Shown here in pieces: positions 7,363 to 14,431 of a stretch of DNA of 64,000 bases (positions are counted from its first letter, which is position 1; each line of letters begins with the position of its first letter). Location: the NCBI RefSeq assembly GCF_019511525.1, contig NZ_JAEUAT010000015.1, forward strand, positions 62,001 to 126,000, given 5' to 3'. The notes beneath the pieces are model-generated. The model was not told the DNA's origin. It worked only from the letters and a program-made list of their open reading frames with translations, and ran no database searches. The translations under genes and the position numbers were made by a program. This DNA comes from Rhizobium cauense (lineage in GTDB: Bacteria; Pseudomonadota; Alphaproteobacteria; Rhizobiales; Rhizobiaceae).

Positions 7363-8958
7363 TCATTCCATCGGCACTGCCACAAACCGCAGATCACCGT
7401 TCGACGAAGCGATCATCATCTGAGCGTTGCGCCGGCCTTCCTGCTTCAGCGACTGCACTTTCGCGGCAACCGCCTCTGGCGAGCGCATGAACTCCTGGGC
7501 AACTTCGACGATCACGTCACCGGGCTTCAGGCCTTTTTCGGCGGCCAGCGATCCAGGTGCGACTTCTGCGACAAGCACGCCGTCGACGCTTTCAGCGATA
7601 CCAAATGTCTTGCGGGTCTCAGCGCTCAGTTCTGACAGCGAAAGGCCAAGCACGTTCTTCGGGTTCGTTGCGTCAGGTGTCGCCTGATCCGTCTTGCCCT
7701 TTGTGTCGGGCATAGGCTGGCTCTGCTGGTCATCTGGCTCATCCATATCCTGGTTTTCATCCGGGTCCGGATTGATGACGCCGCCTTTGCTGTTCGAGCC
7801 GGCATCGTTCGAGGCGGCCTGATCGCTGTCTTCCAGGCGGCCGAGCTTCACCTTCACGGTCTGCTCCTTGCCGTCACGAAGGACGACAACATCCACTTCC
7901 TTGCCAACCGGGCTTTCTGCCACGACGCGCGGAAGGTCGCGCATTTCGTTGACGGGCTTGCCGTCGAATTTCAGAATAACATCACCCGCCTTGATCGAGC
8001 CGTCATCGACCGGACCACCCTTGATGACGCCGGCAACCAGCGCGCCCTTGGCGCTCGAAAGACCGAGGCTGTCTGCCACGTCGTCGGTCACCGGCTGAAT
8101 GCGAACACCGAGCCAGCCGCGGCGCGTCTCGCCAAACTCGCGCAGCTGATCGACGACACCGGCGGCCAGTTCCGATGGGACAGAGAAACCGATACCGATC
8201 GATCCGCCGCTTGGCGAAATGATCGCCGTGTTGATGCCAATGACCTCGCCCTTCATGTTGAACAGCGGACCGCCGGAATTGCCCTTGTTGATGGCCGCAT
8301 CGGTCTGAATGAAATTGTCGTAGGGGCCGGCATTGATGTTGCGTCCACGGCCGGAAATGATGCCAACCGTGACGGAGCCACCGAAGCCGAACGGATTGCC
8401 GATCGCCATCACCCAGTCACCAATGCGCATGACGCTGGAATCGCCGAATTTGACGGCCGTCAGCGGCGCCTTCGGCTCAACCTTCAGGACTGAAAGGTCG
8501 GTCTTCGTGTCGGTACCGATCAACTTTGCCTTCAGCTTCGTTCCATCAGCGAAATTGACCTCGATGTCATCGGCGCCCTCGATCACGTGGTTGTTCGTGA
8601 CGATGTAGCCTTGCGGGTCAATGACGAAGCCGGAGCCCAGCGAGTTGACGTTGTGGTTGCCGCCCTTGTTACCTTGCTGCTTGTTGAAGAAGTCGTTGAA
8701 GAATTCCTGGAATGGAGAACCGTCAGGCGCGCGTGGAGCCGGACCGACGCCCTCATCATCCTTGACATTCTGCGAGGTGGAAATGTTCACGACCGCATTC
8801 AGAAGCCCCTCGGCAAGATCAGCAACGGATGCCGGACCGTTCGTCGGCGGCGTGCCCTGGGCATGAACCGCCTCGGTCAGACCAATGTTAGCCAGAAGTG
8901 CAGCGCCGGCCAGGAGAGCGAGCGATCGTCTGAAGGTCGGGCGTGTCGTCGGGGCCAT
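7363..8958 (-). CDS. degP: Periplasmic serine protease, Do/DegP family
   Basis: This 531-residue protease/chaperone degrades misfolded envelope proteins. A signal peptide (RRSLALLAGAALLANIGLTEAVHAQ) spans about residues 8-33. The trypsin-like triad is His in VTNNHVIEG, Asp in TDLSVLKV and Ser in GNSGGPLF. Two PDZ domains follow, separated by a low-complexity acidic and Gln-rich linker near residues 385-430. ATG at 8958 is preferred to the TTG one codon earlier because AGGA lies about eight bases upstream. A strong terminator at 9088-9118 separates it from hflC, so it has its own promoter even though hflKC are functionally related. Confidence 0.95.
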   Translation of the reverse strand: MAPTTRPTFRRSLALLAGAALLANIGLTEAVHAQGTPPTNGPASVADLAEGLLNAVVNISTSQNVKDDEGVGPAPRAPDGSPFQEFFNDFFNKQQGNKGGNHNVNSLGSGFVIDPQGYIVTNNHVIEGADDIEVNFADGTKLKAKLIGTDTKTDLSVLKVEPKAPLTAVKFGDSSVMRIGDWVMAIGNPFGFGGSVTVGIISGRGRNINAGPYDNFIQTDAAINKGNSGGPLFNMKGEVIGINTAIISPSGGSIGIGFSVPSELAAGVVDQLREFGETRRGWLGVRIQPVTDDVADSLGLSSAKGALVAGVIKGGPVDDGSIKAGDVILKFDGKPVNEMRDLPRVVAESPVGKEVDVVVLRDGKEQTVKVKLGRLEDSDQAASNDAGSNSKGGVINPDPDENQDMDEPDDQQSQPMPDTKGKTDQATPDATNPKNVLGLSLSELSAETRKTFGIAESVDGVLVAEVAPGSLAAEKGLKPGDVIVEVAQEFMRSPEAVAAKVQSLKQEGRRNAQMMIASSNGDLRFVAVPME

Positions 8959-9087
8959 CAAGCATCCTCATTTCAAGTAAAATGCACTCTGACCATCAGC
9001 ATAAGGCGGAATGATGGAGGGTGAAATCACCTTTTCGCGAATTCCCGTGCAATCTGACGTTTGCTATTGGCTCCATCACGTCGCGGA

Positions 9088-9118
9088 ATAAAAAAGGGCC
9101 GGCAAACAGCCGGCCCTT
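9088..9118 (-). terminator. Terminator after hflC
   Basis: On the minus strand AAGGGCCGGC-TGTTT-GCCGGCCCTT forms a perfect ten-pair stem followed by a T-run. It lies 26 bp past the hflC stop and insulates degP from the hflKC transcript. Confidence 0.9.
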
Positions 9119-9144
9119 CGTATTTTGCAGGTTTCGGTCGTCGA

Positions 9145-10077
9145 TCAATTCGTCGGCGCAGTCGGCATCGCCGGCGCCGCCGCCGGACTTCTCGGCGCGC
9201 CGCTTTCGTTGTCGAAGAAGCGGAAGAACTGCGAATTCGGGGACAGCACGAGCGTCGTGTCCTGCGAAGGCAGAGCCACCGAATAGGCCGCCATGGAGCG
9301 ATAGAATTCGAAGAACGCGGGATCCTTGCTGAAGGCATCAGCAAACAGGCGGTTGCGCTCGGCATCGCCCTGACCACGGAGGATTTCAGAATCGCGCTGT
9401 GCGTCGGCGGTAATTTCGACCACTTGCCTGTCCGCGATAGCGCGGCGACGCTGGCCTTCTTCCGTACCCTGCGCACGCAAGAGTTCGGCTTCGGCAAGAC
9501 GCTCCGCACGCATGCGGTCGTAAGTCTTCGGCGCAACTTCACGTGTCAGATCCGTACGACGGATCCGAACGTCCTGAATGTTGAGGCCAAGTGCTTCCGC
9601 ATCGCGATGCAGGTCATCGCGAACCTCGAGCATCATTGCCACGCGCTCTTCCGAAAGCGCGGCGTCAAAGTCGCGCAGACCGTAGACGCGGCGAAGCGAG
9701 GAATCGAGCTGCGTACGAAGGCGCGCTTCCGCGGCCTCTCGATCGCCCGAGACCGTTTCGCGGAACTTGCGCACATCCCTGATGTCATAGACCACGAAGG
9801 CGTCGACGTCGAAGGTCGCACCGCCGCGAACCTGCACGCGGATGTTGTCTAGGTCGAAGCGGAGTGCCTGCCGTTCGACGATCTGGACGCGATCGGCATC
9901 CATGAACGCAAACGGAAGCTTGAAGTAGATGCCGGGCTCGGTCTTCACCGACTGGATCTGACCGAATCGGACAACGATCGCCTGCTCACGCGCGTTCACG
10001 ACGAAGATCGACGAGTAGAGCACAACCAGGATGGCGGCAAGAATGCCTAGGATAAGAGGAAGCCTGTTCGATGTCAT
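9145..10077 (-). CDS. hflC: FtsH protease modulator HflC
   Basis: This 310-residue membrane-anchored SPFH (stomatin/prohibitin) protein partners HflK around the FtsH protease. One N-terminal membrane segment (LILGILAAILVVLYSSIFVV, about residues 8-27) is followed by NAREQAIVVRFGQ and the SPFH domain. A helical region rich in Ala, Glu and Arg (RAERLAEAELLRAQGTEEG) follows, as in all HflC. It starts three bases after the hflK stop. The C-terminal 30 residues are Ala/Pro-rich. Confidence 0.95.
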   Translation of the reverse strand: MTSNRLPLILGILAAILVVLYSSIFVVNAREQAIVVRFGQIQSVKTEPGIYFKLPFAFMDADRVQIVERQALRFDLDNIRVQVRGGATFDVDAFVVYDIRDVRKFRETVSGDREAAEARLRTQLDSSLRRVYGLRDFDAALSEERVAMMLEVRDDLHRDAEALGLNIQDVRIRRTDLTREVAPKTYDRMRAERLAEAELLRAQGTEEGQRRRAIADRQVVEITADAQRDSEILRGQGDAERNRLFADAFSKDPAFFEFYRSMAAYSVALPSQDTTLVLSPNSQFFRFFDNESGAPRSPAAAPAMPTAPTN

Positions 10078-10080
10078 GGC

Positions 10081-11172
10081 TCAACCTCCCTGCTGTGCCG
10101 GCTTGCCGATCTCGTTGAGCGGCAGGTAGGGAACGACCCCCTGCTTCTCGTCGATCACGACTTTCTTGGAATTCTTCAGAACCTGCTCCATCGTTTCGAG
10201 GAAGAGGCGCGTACGGGTGACTTCAGGCGCTTTCGCGTACTGCTCGTTGATGGCCATAAAGCGCTGGGCCTCACCTTCGGCTTCCTTGACGACGCGATCC
10301 TTGTAGGCGGCAGCCGCTTCACGGATCTGAGCGGCGTCACCGCGCGCCTGACCGAGTTTCTGGTTGGCGTATTGGTTGGCCTCTTCGACCAGCCGCTGCT
10401 TGTCCTGGTCTGCGCGCTGCACTTCTTCGAAGGCATCGGCCACCTCACGCGGCGGCGCCACGTCCTGGATCGTCACCGCTCCGATGGAAACACCGGCCCT
10501 GTAACGGTCCATGGTGCCCTGAACGATGTTGGCGACTTCGGTCTCGATCGGCTGACGATTGTCACGGAACGCGTCCTGAGCAGGACGGCGACCAACGACT
10601 TCGCGCATGGCGCTTTCGGCGACCTGCTGGAGAGTCTCGGCCGGATTTTCGACGTTGAAGAGATAAGCCTTGGGATCGCTGACCGTAAAGAACACGGAGA
10701 ACTGGACGTTCAGGATGTTCTGGTCGCCCGAAAGCATCAGACCGCTTGATGACGAAGAGGACGTCGACGCTGCGCCGATGTTCTGCTGCTGCATGGTCAC
10801 CTTGACGATCTCGACAGTCTCCATCGGCCACAGGTGGAAATGCAGACCCGGCGTCGCGATCTCATCCTTCGGATTGCCGAAACGCAATTCGACGCCGCGC
10901 TCGTCGGGCTGGACGATGTAGATGCACTGGAACAGCCAGAACACTACCAATACTGCCGCTACAAGGACGAGTACACCACCATTGAACCCACCGGGTACGA
11001 TATTGCGAAGCCTGTCCTGGCCACGCCGGATGATATCCTCAAGGTCGGGCGGCCCGCCCCTGCCACCGCCGCCACCGCGTGGGCGATTGGGCCCTTGCCC
11101 CCATGGTCCCTGATTGTTACCGCCGCCGCCGCCCCAAGGGCCGCCGCCGCCATTCTGATTGCTCCAGGGCAT
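10081..11172 (-). CDS. hflK: FtsH protease modulator HflK
   Basis: This 363-residue SPFH-family partner of HflC starts with MPWSNQNGGGGPWGGGGG, the Gly/Trp-rich cytoplasmic segment typical of HflK. The membrane helix GVLVLVAAVLVVFWLFQCIYIV lies near residues 66-87, then QPDERGVELRFG and the SPFH domain. The long coiled coil includes EEVQRADQDKQRLVEEANQYANQ. The open frame extends 33 codons upstream, but that part is unlike the family, so ATG at 11172 is chosen. A heat-shock-like promoter is visible at 11244-11272. Confidence 0.95.
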   Translation of the reverse strand: MPWSNQNGGGGPWGGGGGNNQGPWGQGPNRPRGGGGGRGGPPDLEDIIRRGQDRLRNIVPGGFNGGVLVLVAAVLVVFWLFQCIYIVQPDERGVELRFGNPKDEIATPGLHFHLWPMETVEIVKVTMQQQNIGAASTSSSSSSGLMLSGDQNILNVQFSVFFTVSDPKAYLFNVENPAETLQQVAESAMREVVGRRPAQDAFRDNRQPIETEVANIVQGTMDRYRAGVSIGAVTIQDVAPPREVADAFEEVQRADQDKQRLVEEANQYANQKLGQARGDAAQIREAAAAYKDRVVKEAEGEAQRFMAINEQYAKAPEVTRTRLFLETMEQVLKNSKKVVIDEKQGVVPYLPLNEIGKPAQQGG

Positions 11173-11243
11173 CAAAACCTCGTTATTCGTTAAACTCCGA
11201 TCGCCTAACCCGCGGGGGCGGCAGATAACTGCGATCGTGACCG

Positions 11244-11272
11244 TTATAGGTATCGCCGCATCGGCTTTCAAC
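11244..11272 (-). promoter_or_regulatory. RpoH-like promoter upstream of hflK
   Basis: The minus strand reads GTTGAA (11267-11272), a 17-base spacer, then CTATAA (11244-11249). This resembles the rhizobial RpoH consensus CTTGAA-N17-CTATAT more than the housekeeping CTTGAC form. The predicted start leaves a 5' untranslated region of roughly 65 bases before hflK. Confidence 0.5.
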
Positions 11273-11324
11273 GCAACATGAGAAACTTGGCGATATTTAT
11301 TGGAAAATAGTTGGTTTTCAGCTG

Positions 11325-11840
11325 CTAACGGCGGTCGTAGACCACGAACTTCGTGGGATAGCTGTCCCTGTCGCCTGCCGGTACGTCAATCGTCTCCGTC
11401 GCCGTCCAAAACGCCGGGTCGATCGGGGGAAAGAATGTGTCCCCCTCCACCGTCGTTTCGACGTGCGTCACGCAAAGTCGGTCGGCGAGTTCCATCGCCT
11501 GCGCGTATATCTGGCCACCACCGACGATGCAGATCTCTTTCTCACCATTGCGGCTAGCAACTTCCTCTGCGACATCCATGGCTTCAGTCAGGGAATGAGC
11601 CATTCGCACATCCGGATGGTCGATGCCGATCGCCTGGCGTGAGATCACAATGTTCGCCCGTCCCGGCAGCGGCTTGCCGATCGAATCATAGGTTTTCCGG
11701 CCCATGATGACAGGCTTGCCGAGCGTCAGCGCCTTGAACCGCTTGAGATCGGTCGATAGCCGCCACGGCATGTCGCCTTCGCGCCCGATAACGCCGTTGT
11801 CTGATACGGCAACAACTATGGTCTTGCGAATTCCCGACAT
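11325..11840 (-). CDS. folA: Dihydrofolate reductase
   Basis: This 171-residue enzyme reduces dihydrofolate with NADPH to regenerate the cofactor that ThyA consumes. The signature runs VAVSDNGVIGREGDMPWRLSTD (residues 11-32) with the Met20-loop MPW and the catalytic acidic residue in LSTDLKRFK. MGRKTYDSIGKPLPGR and the late IVGGGQIYAQAM (NADPH-binding GG) also match. It starts 12 bp after the thyA stop, and thyA-folA is a common operon. ATG at 11840. Confidence 0.96.
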   Translation of the reverse strand: MSGIRKTIVVAVSDNGVIGREGDMPWRLSTDLKRFKALTLGKPVIMGRKTYDSIGKPLPGRANIVISRQAIGIDHPDVRMAHSLTEAMDVAEEVASRNGEKEICIVGGGQIYAQAMELADRLCVTHVETTVEGDTFFPPIDPAFWTATETIDVPAGDRDSYPTKFVVYDRR

Positions 11841-11852
11841 GGATGTCTCCGA

Positions 11853-12647
11853 TCAGACCGCGATCGGCGCCTTGATGCTGGCGTCGGCCTCATAGCCAAC
11901 GAGCTCGAAATCCTCGAATTTGAAACCGAAGATATCCTTCACTTCAGGATTGATGCGCATGAACGGCAGCGGCTTCGGCGCGCGGGTCAGCTGCAGCTTC
12001 GCCTGCTCGAAGTGGTTGTGGTAGAGATGTGCGTCGCCCAGCGTGTGGACGAAGTCGCCGAGCTTCAAGCCCGCGACCTGCGCCACCATCATCGTCAGCA
12101 GCGCGTAGGATGCAATGTTGAACGGGACGCCGAGGAAGATGTCGGCAGACCGCTGATACAGCTGGCAGGAAAGTTTGCCGTCGGCGATATAGAACTGGAA
12201 CAGGCAATGGCACGGCGGCAAAGCCATGTCGTCCACTTCCGCGGGATTCCAGGCCGAAACGATATGCCGACGCGAATTCGGATTCTTGACGATGCCGCCA
12301 ACAAGATTGGCGATCTGATCGATATGGCCGCCATCCGGAGCGGGCCAGGAGCGCCACTGTGCTCCGTAAACCGGGCCGAGATCGCCGTTTTCGTCGGCCC
12401 ACTCGTCCCAGATCGAGACACCGTTGTCCTTGAGGTAGCCGATGTTGGTGTCACCACGCAGGAACCAGAGAAGCTCGTGAATAATGGAGCGAAGGTGCAG
12501 CTTCTTAGTCGTCAGGACAGGGAAGCCCTCCTGCAGATCGAACCGCATCTGGTAGCCGAACACTGAGCGCGTGCCTGTACCGGTCCGGTCTCCGCGATCG
12601 GTCCCGTGTTCCATCACATGCTTCAAAAGATCGAGATACTGCTTCAT
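11853..12647 (-). CDS. thyA: Thymidylate synthase
   Basis: This 264-residue enzyme methylates dUMP to dTMP using methylene-tetrahydrofolate. The length matches the short bacterial ThyA. DRTGTGTRSVFGYQMRFDL lies near the start, and the catalytic Cys is in ALPPCHCLFQFYI near residue 146. RSADIFLGVPFNIASYALL and the dUMP-contacting ELVGYEADASIKAPIAV end are intact. It is first in the leftward thyA-folA pair. Confidence 0.97.
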   Translation of the reverse strand: MKQYLDLLKHVMEHGTDRGDRTGTGTRSVFGYQMRFDLQEGFPVLTTKKLHLRSIIHELLWFLRGDTNIGYLKDNGVSIWDEWADENGDLGPVYGAQWRSWPAPDGGHIDQIANLVGGIVKNPNSRRHIVSAWNPAEVDDMALPPCHCLFQFYIADGKLSCQLYQRSADIFLGVPFNIASYALLTMMVAQVAGLKLGDFVHTLGDAHLYHNHFEQAKLQLTRAPKPLPFMRINPEVKDIFGFKFEDFELVGYEADASIKAPIAV

Positions 12648-12836
12648 CGTTCGCCGCCGATTCCCTTCTGTTCCTATTTAGGCGCTTCGGTTGTCGAAAC
12701 CAATCGCCATTGGCCCTTTATCCCGGCAAATCTCCATACGCGCGAGGAACACTGCGATCGACCGGCTGAACCTATGTCGAAAGCCTCGAGGCCTCCAGGT
12801 CTTCCCCAGCCGCACAACGCTTTTGTGACGACGCCT

Positions 12837-12865
12837 CTTCCCATCCACTGCGGAAAACACTATAT
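12837..12865 (+). promoter_or_regulatory. Promoter of ssrA
   Basis: CTTCCC (12837-12842), a 17-base spacer and CTATAT (12860-12865) match the rhizobial sigma-70 layout with a perfect -10 box. The predicted start, about 12871-12873, coincides with the start of the acceptor-piece hairpin. Confidence 0.6.
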
Positions 12866-12870
12866 CAGCC

Positions 12871-13205
12871 GTTGCCGGTCTTCGGACCGGCTATGGCGAT
12901 AAATGAGCGGTGTAATAAACCTATTGGACCCGGGGGCGGTACCCGGCGCCTCCACCAAAAACCGGCGGGCTAACAAAGAGATGGCCGGCTTTTGATGGGG
13001 GCGAAACAGGATCGACAAGGGTGTAAAGATCGTCTTTTTGCTCGGCATTGTACCGCCGTTATCGGGCTAAAATTGTAGTTGCAAACGACAACTATGCGGA
13101 AGCTCGTCTCGCTGCTTAATCGCGGTGTGACACTTCAAATAAAGCCCTAGTGGTTCGCACCTCTAGGCGGGGTCCGAAGGCACCTGGCAACAGAAGCCTT
13201 CACCT
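12871..13205 (+). ncRNA. ssrA: tmRNA, circularly permuted two-piece form
   Basis: tmRNA rescues stalled ribosomes by trans-translation. Here the 3' acceptor piece comes first and ends in CCTCCACCA at 12957, preceded by a T-arm in GGACCCGGGGGCGGTACCC. A spacer of about 39 bases with its own ccggc/gccgg pairing is removed in processing. The coding piece starts at 12997 with GGGGGCG, which pairs with CGCCTCC of the acceptor end to rebuild the acceptor stem. The tag frame is at 13081-13119. The outer ends are estimates: the 5' end from the GCCGGTC-TTCG-GACCGGC hairpin, the 3' end from typical length. sspB, whose product delivers ssrA-tagged proteins to ClpXP, follows on the same strand. Confidence 0.93.
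13081..13119 (+). other. tmRNA proteolysis-tag reading frame
   Basis: The frame encodes ANDNYAEARLAA followed by TAA, taking GCA at 13081 as the resume codon. The tag has the SspB-binding N-terminal part (ANDNY) and the hydrophobic ClpX degron end (LAA) and matches the known rhizobial tag. Confidence 0.93.
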
Positions 13206-13264
13206 TCTCCCTTGCGCGCAAATCATGTATGGTTTGGTCAAGCATGACTCGGCTCCGGCCTTTT

Positions 13265-13278
13265 CCAAGGCGCCTTGG
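13265..13278. repeat. 14-bp perfect palindrome in the sspB leader
   Basis: CCAAGG-CG-CCTTGG is a perfect palindrome 55 bp before the sspB ATG, with a further partial copy (ccttggg) at 13290. It could be an operator or a leader hairpin. Function unknown. Confidence 0.4.
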
Positions 13279-13332
13279 CATGGCATACAGCCTTGGGAAA
13301 CGAGTCCGAACCAAAGAAAGACAGGAAAAAGC

Positions 13333-13839
13333 ATGGGGCAGGATCACATCCGTTACGACATTCTGGCACAGGACGCACTGCGTGGCGTCATCCGCAAGGT
13401 TTTGTCTGAAGTTGCCGCGACGGGCCGCCTGCCGGGCGAGCATCATTTCTTCATCACCTTTCTCACGGGCGCTCCCGGTGTTCGCATCTCGCAACACTTG
13501 AAGGCTAAGTACCCTGAGCAGATGACGATCGTCATCCAGCACCAATTCTGGGAACTGAAAATCACCGAAACCACTTTCGAGATCGGCCTGTCTTTCTCGG
13601 ACGTTCCGGAAAAACTGTTCATTCCCTTCAATGCAATCCGCGGCTTCTACGATCCCTCCGTCAATTTCGAACTGGAGTTTGACGTCCCTCTCGCAGACAG
13701 CGAAGAACTGCCGGCAGCCGAGATTACCGCCTACCCCGTCGCTGAAAAGACCGAGGAAGCATCAGCCGGAAAAGGCGAAGGCGAGGAAAAGAAGCCCGGT
13801 TCCGTCGTCTCGCTCGACGCCTTCCGAAAGAAGCAGTAA
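13333..13839 (+). CDS. sspB: ClpXP adaptor, alphaproteobacterial SspB
   Basis: This 168-residue protein tethers ssrA-tagged substrates to ClpXP. The core starts MGQDHIRYDILAQDALRGVIRKVL and continues through HHFFITFLTGAPGVRIS and IQHQFWEL, then FSDVPEKLFIPFNAIRGFYDPS, as expected for the alpha-type SspB fold. After a flexible Glu/Lys-rich linker the tail VVSLDAFRKKQ is the likely ClpX-docking peptide. ATG at 13333 is chosen over a much longer open frame that enters the tmRNA. Location right after ssrA places tag and adaptor together. Confidence 0.93.
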   Translation: MGQDHIRYDILAQDALRGVIRKVLSEVAATGRLPGEHHFFITFLTGAPGVRISQHLKAKYPEQMTIVIQHQFWELKITETTFEIGLSFSDVPEKLFIPFNAIRGFYDPSVNFELEFDVPLADSEELPAAEITAYPVAEKTEEASAGKGEGEEKKPGSVVSLDAFRKKQ

Positions 13840-13844
13840 AACGA

Positions 13845-13868
13845 AGGGAAGCGATTGCTTCCCTTTTT
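13845..13868 (+). terminator. Terminator after sspB
   Basis: AGGGAAGC-GATT-GCTTCCCT followed by TTTT begins six bases past the sspB stop. It is a textbook intrinsic terminator and lies about 20 bp before the next GTG start. Confidence 0.9.
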
Positions 13869-13889
13869 CAATTCGGATCGAGGCCAGCC

Positions 13890-14084
13890 GTGACCGCCGA
13901 AGTCGTCAATCTGCGACAGTTCAAGAAGAAACAGGCCCGCGCCGAAAAAGAGAAGCAGGCCGAGCAAAACCGCATCTCCTTTGGCCGCACCAAGTCCGAG
14001 AAGCAGCTCACGACGGCACTCAATGAGAAGGCCGAACGGTCTCACCAGCAGGGCCGGATCGAAAAGTCCGACGACGACAAATGA
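13890..14084 (+). CDS. DUF4169 family small protein
   Basis: This 64-residue, highly charged protein begins MTAEVVNLRQFKKKQARAEK and contains the NRISFGRTKSEK motif that marks the DUF4169 family of alphaproteobacteria. It has no signal peptide or membrane segment and is probably helical and partly disordered. The start is GTG at 13890 with GAGG six bases upstream. The gene lies between sspB and a ribbon-helix-helix gene, an arrangement I recall as common in rhizobia. The function is unknown. Confidence 0.75.
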   Translation: MTAEVVNLRQFKKKQARAEKEKQAEQNRISFGRTKSEKQLTTALNEKAERSHQQGRIEKSDDDK

Positions 14085-14102
14085 GCGTCCCGAGAAGCAA
14101 AA

Positions 14103-14144
14103 ATGATTCCGGGATCAATCTGTTGGATGTCTTTCTGGAATCAT
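14103..14144. repeat. Inverted repeat upstream of the ribbon-helix-helix gene
   Basis: ATGATTCC (14103-14110) and GGAATCAT (14137-14144) form an eight-base inverted repeat about 40 bp before the ribbon-helix-helix start. Such proteins often bind dyads in their own promoters, so this is a candidate operator. Confidence 0.35.
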
Positions 14145-14181
14145 ATCCTGAGCAGCCTGAACCGAATTCTGAAGCTTTGGG

Positions 14182-14400
14182 ATGATCCGCAAGCACTCGG
14201 CTACCCTGCACGGACACCGCACCAGCTTTTCCCTGGAAGACGAGTTCTGGACCGAGCTGAACGCGATCGCAAAGGCCCGCGCCATACCGCTTGCAACGTT
14301 GATCTCCGACATAGACGATAAACGACAGCCGGAAAGCAACCTCTCGTCAGCGCTGCGCGTTCATGTCCTTCACTGGCTGAAATCCAAGGGCGTCAGCTAG
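14182..14400 (+). CDS. Ribbon-helix-helix domain protein
   Basis: This 72-residue protein resembles the RHH_4 family. The putative beta strand HRTSFSLEDEFW (residues 12-23) is followed by two helices (TELNAIAKARAIPLATLISDID and SSALRVHVLHWLKSKG). It is short, has no other domain and is likely a dimeric DNA-binding protein or an antitoxin-like regulator. No toxin-like gene is adjacent: the neighbours are DUF4169 and, converging, the asmA-type gene. No clear Shine-Dalgarno precedes the ATG at 14182. Function beyond the fold is unknown. Confidence 0.7.
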   Translation: MIRKHSATLHGHRTSFSLEDEFWTELNAIAKARAIPLATLISDIDDKRQPESNLSSALRVHVLHWLKSKGVS

Positions 14401-14431
14401 CTCACGCCCTCCGACACTTTCGACGTCGGCG

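Noticed and set aside
14103..14321. 72-codon frame starting within the inverted repeat before the ribbon-helix-helix gene
   Set aside because: It overlaps the recognisable ribbon-helix-helix gene in another phase and has no family motif.
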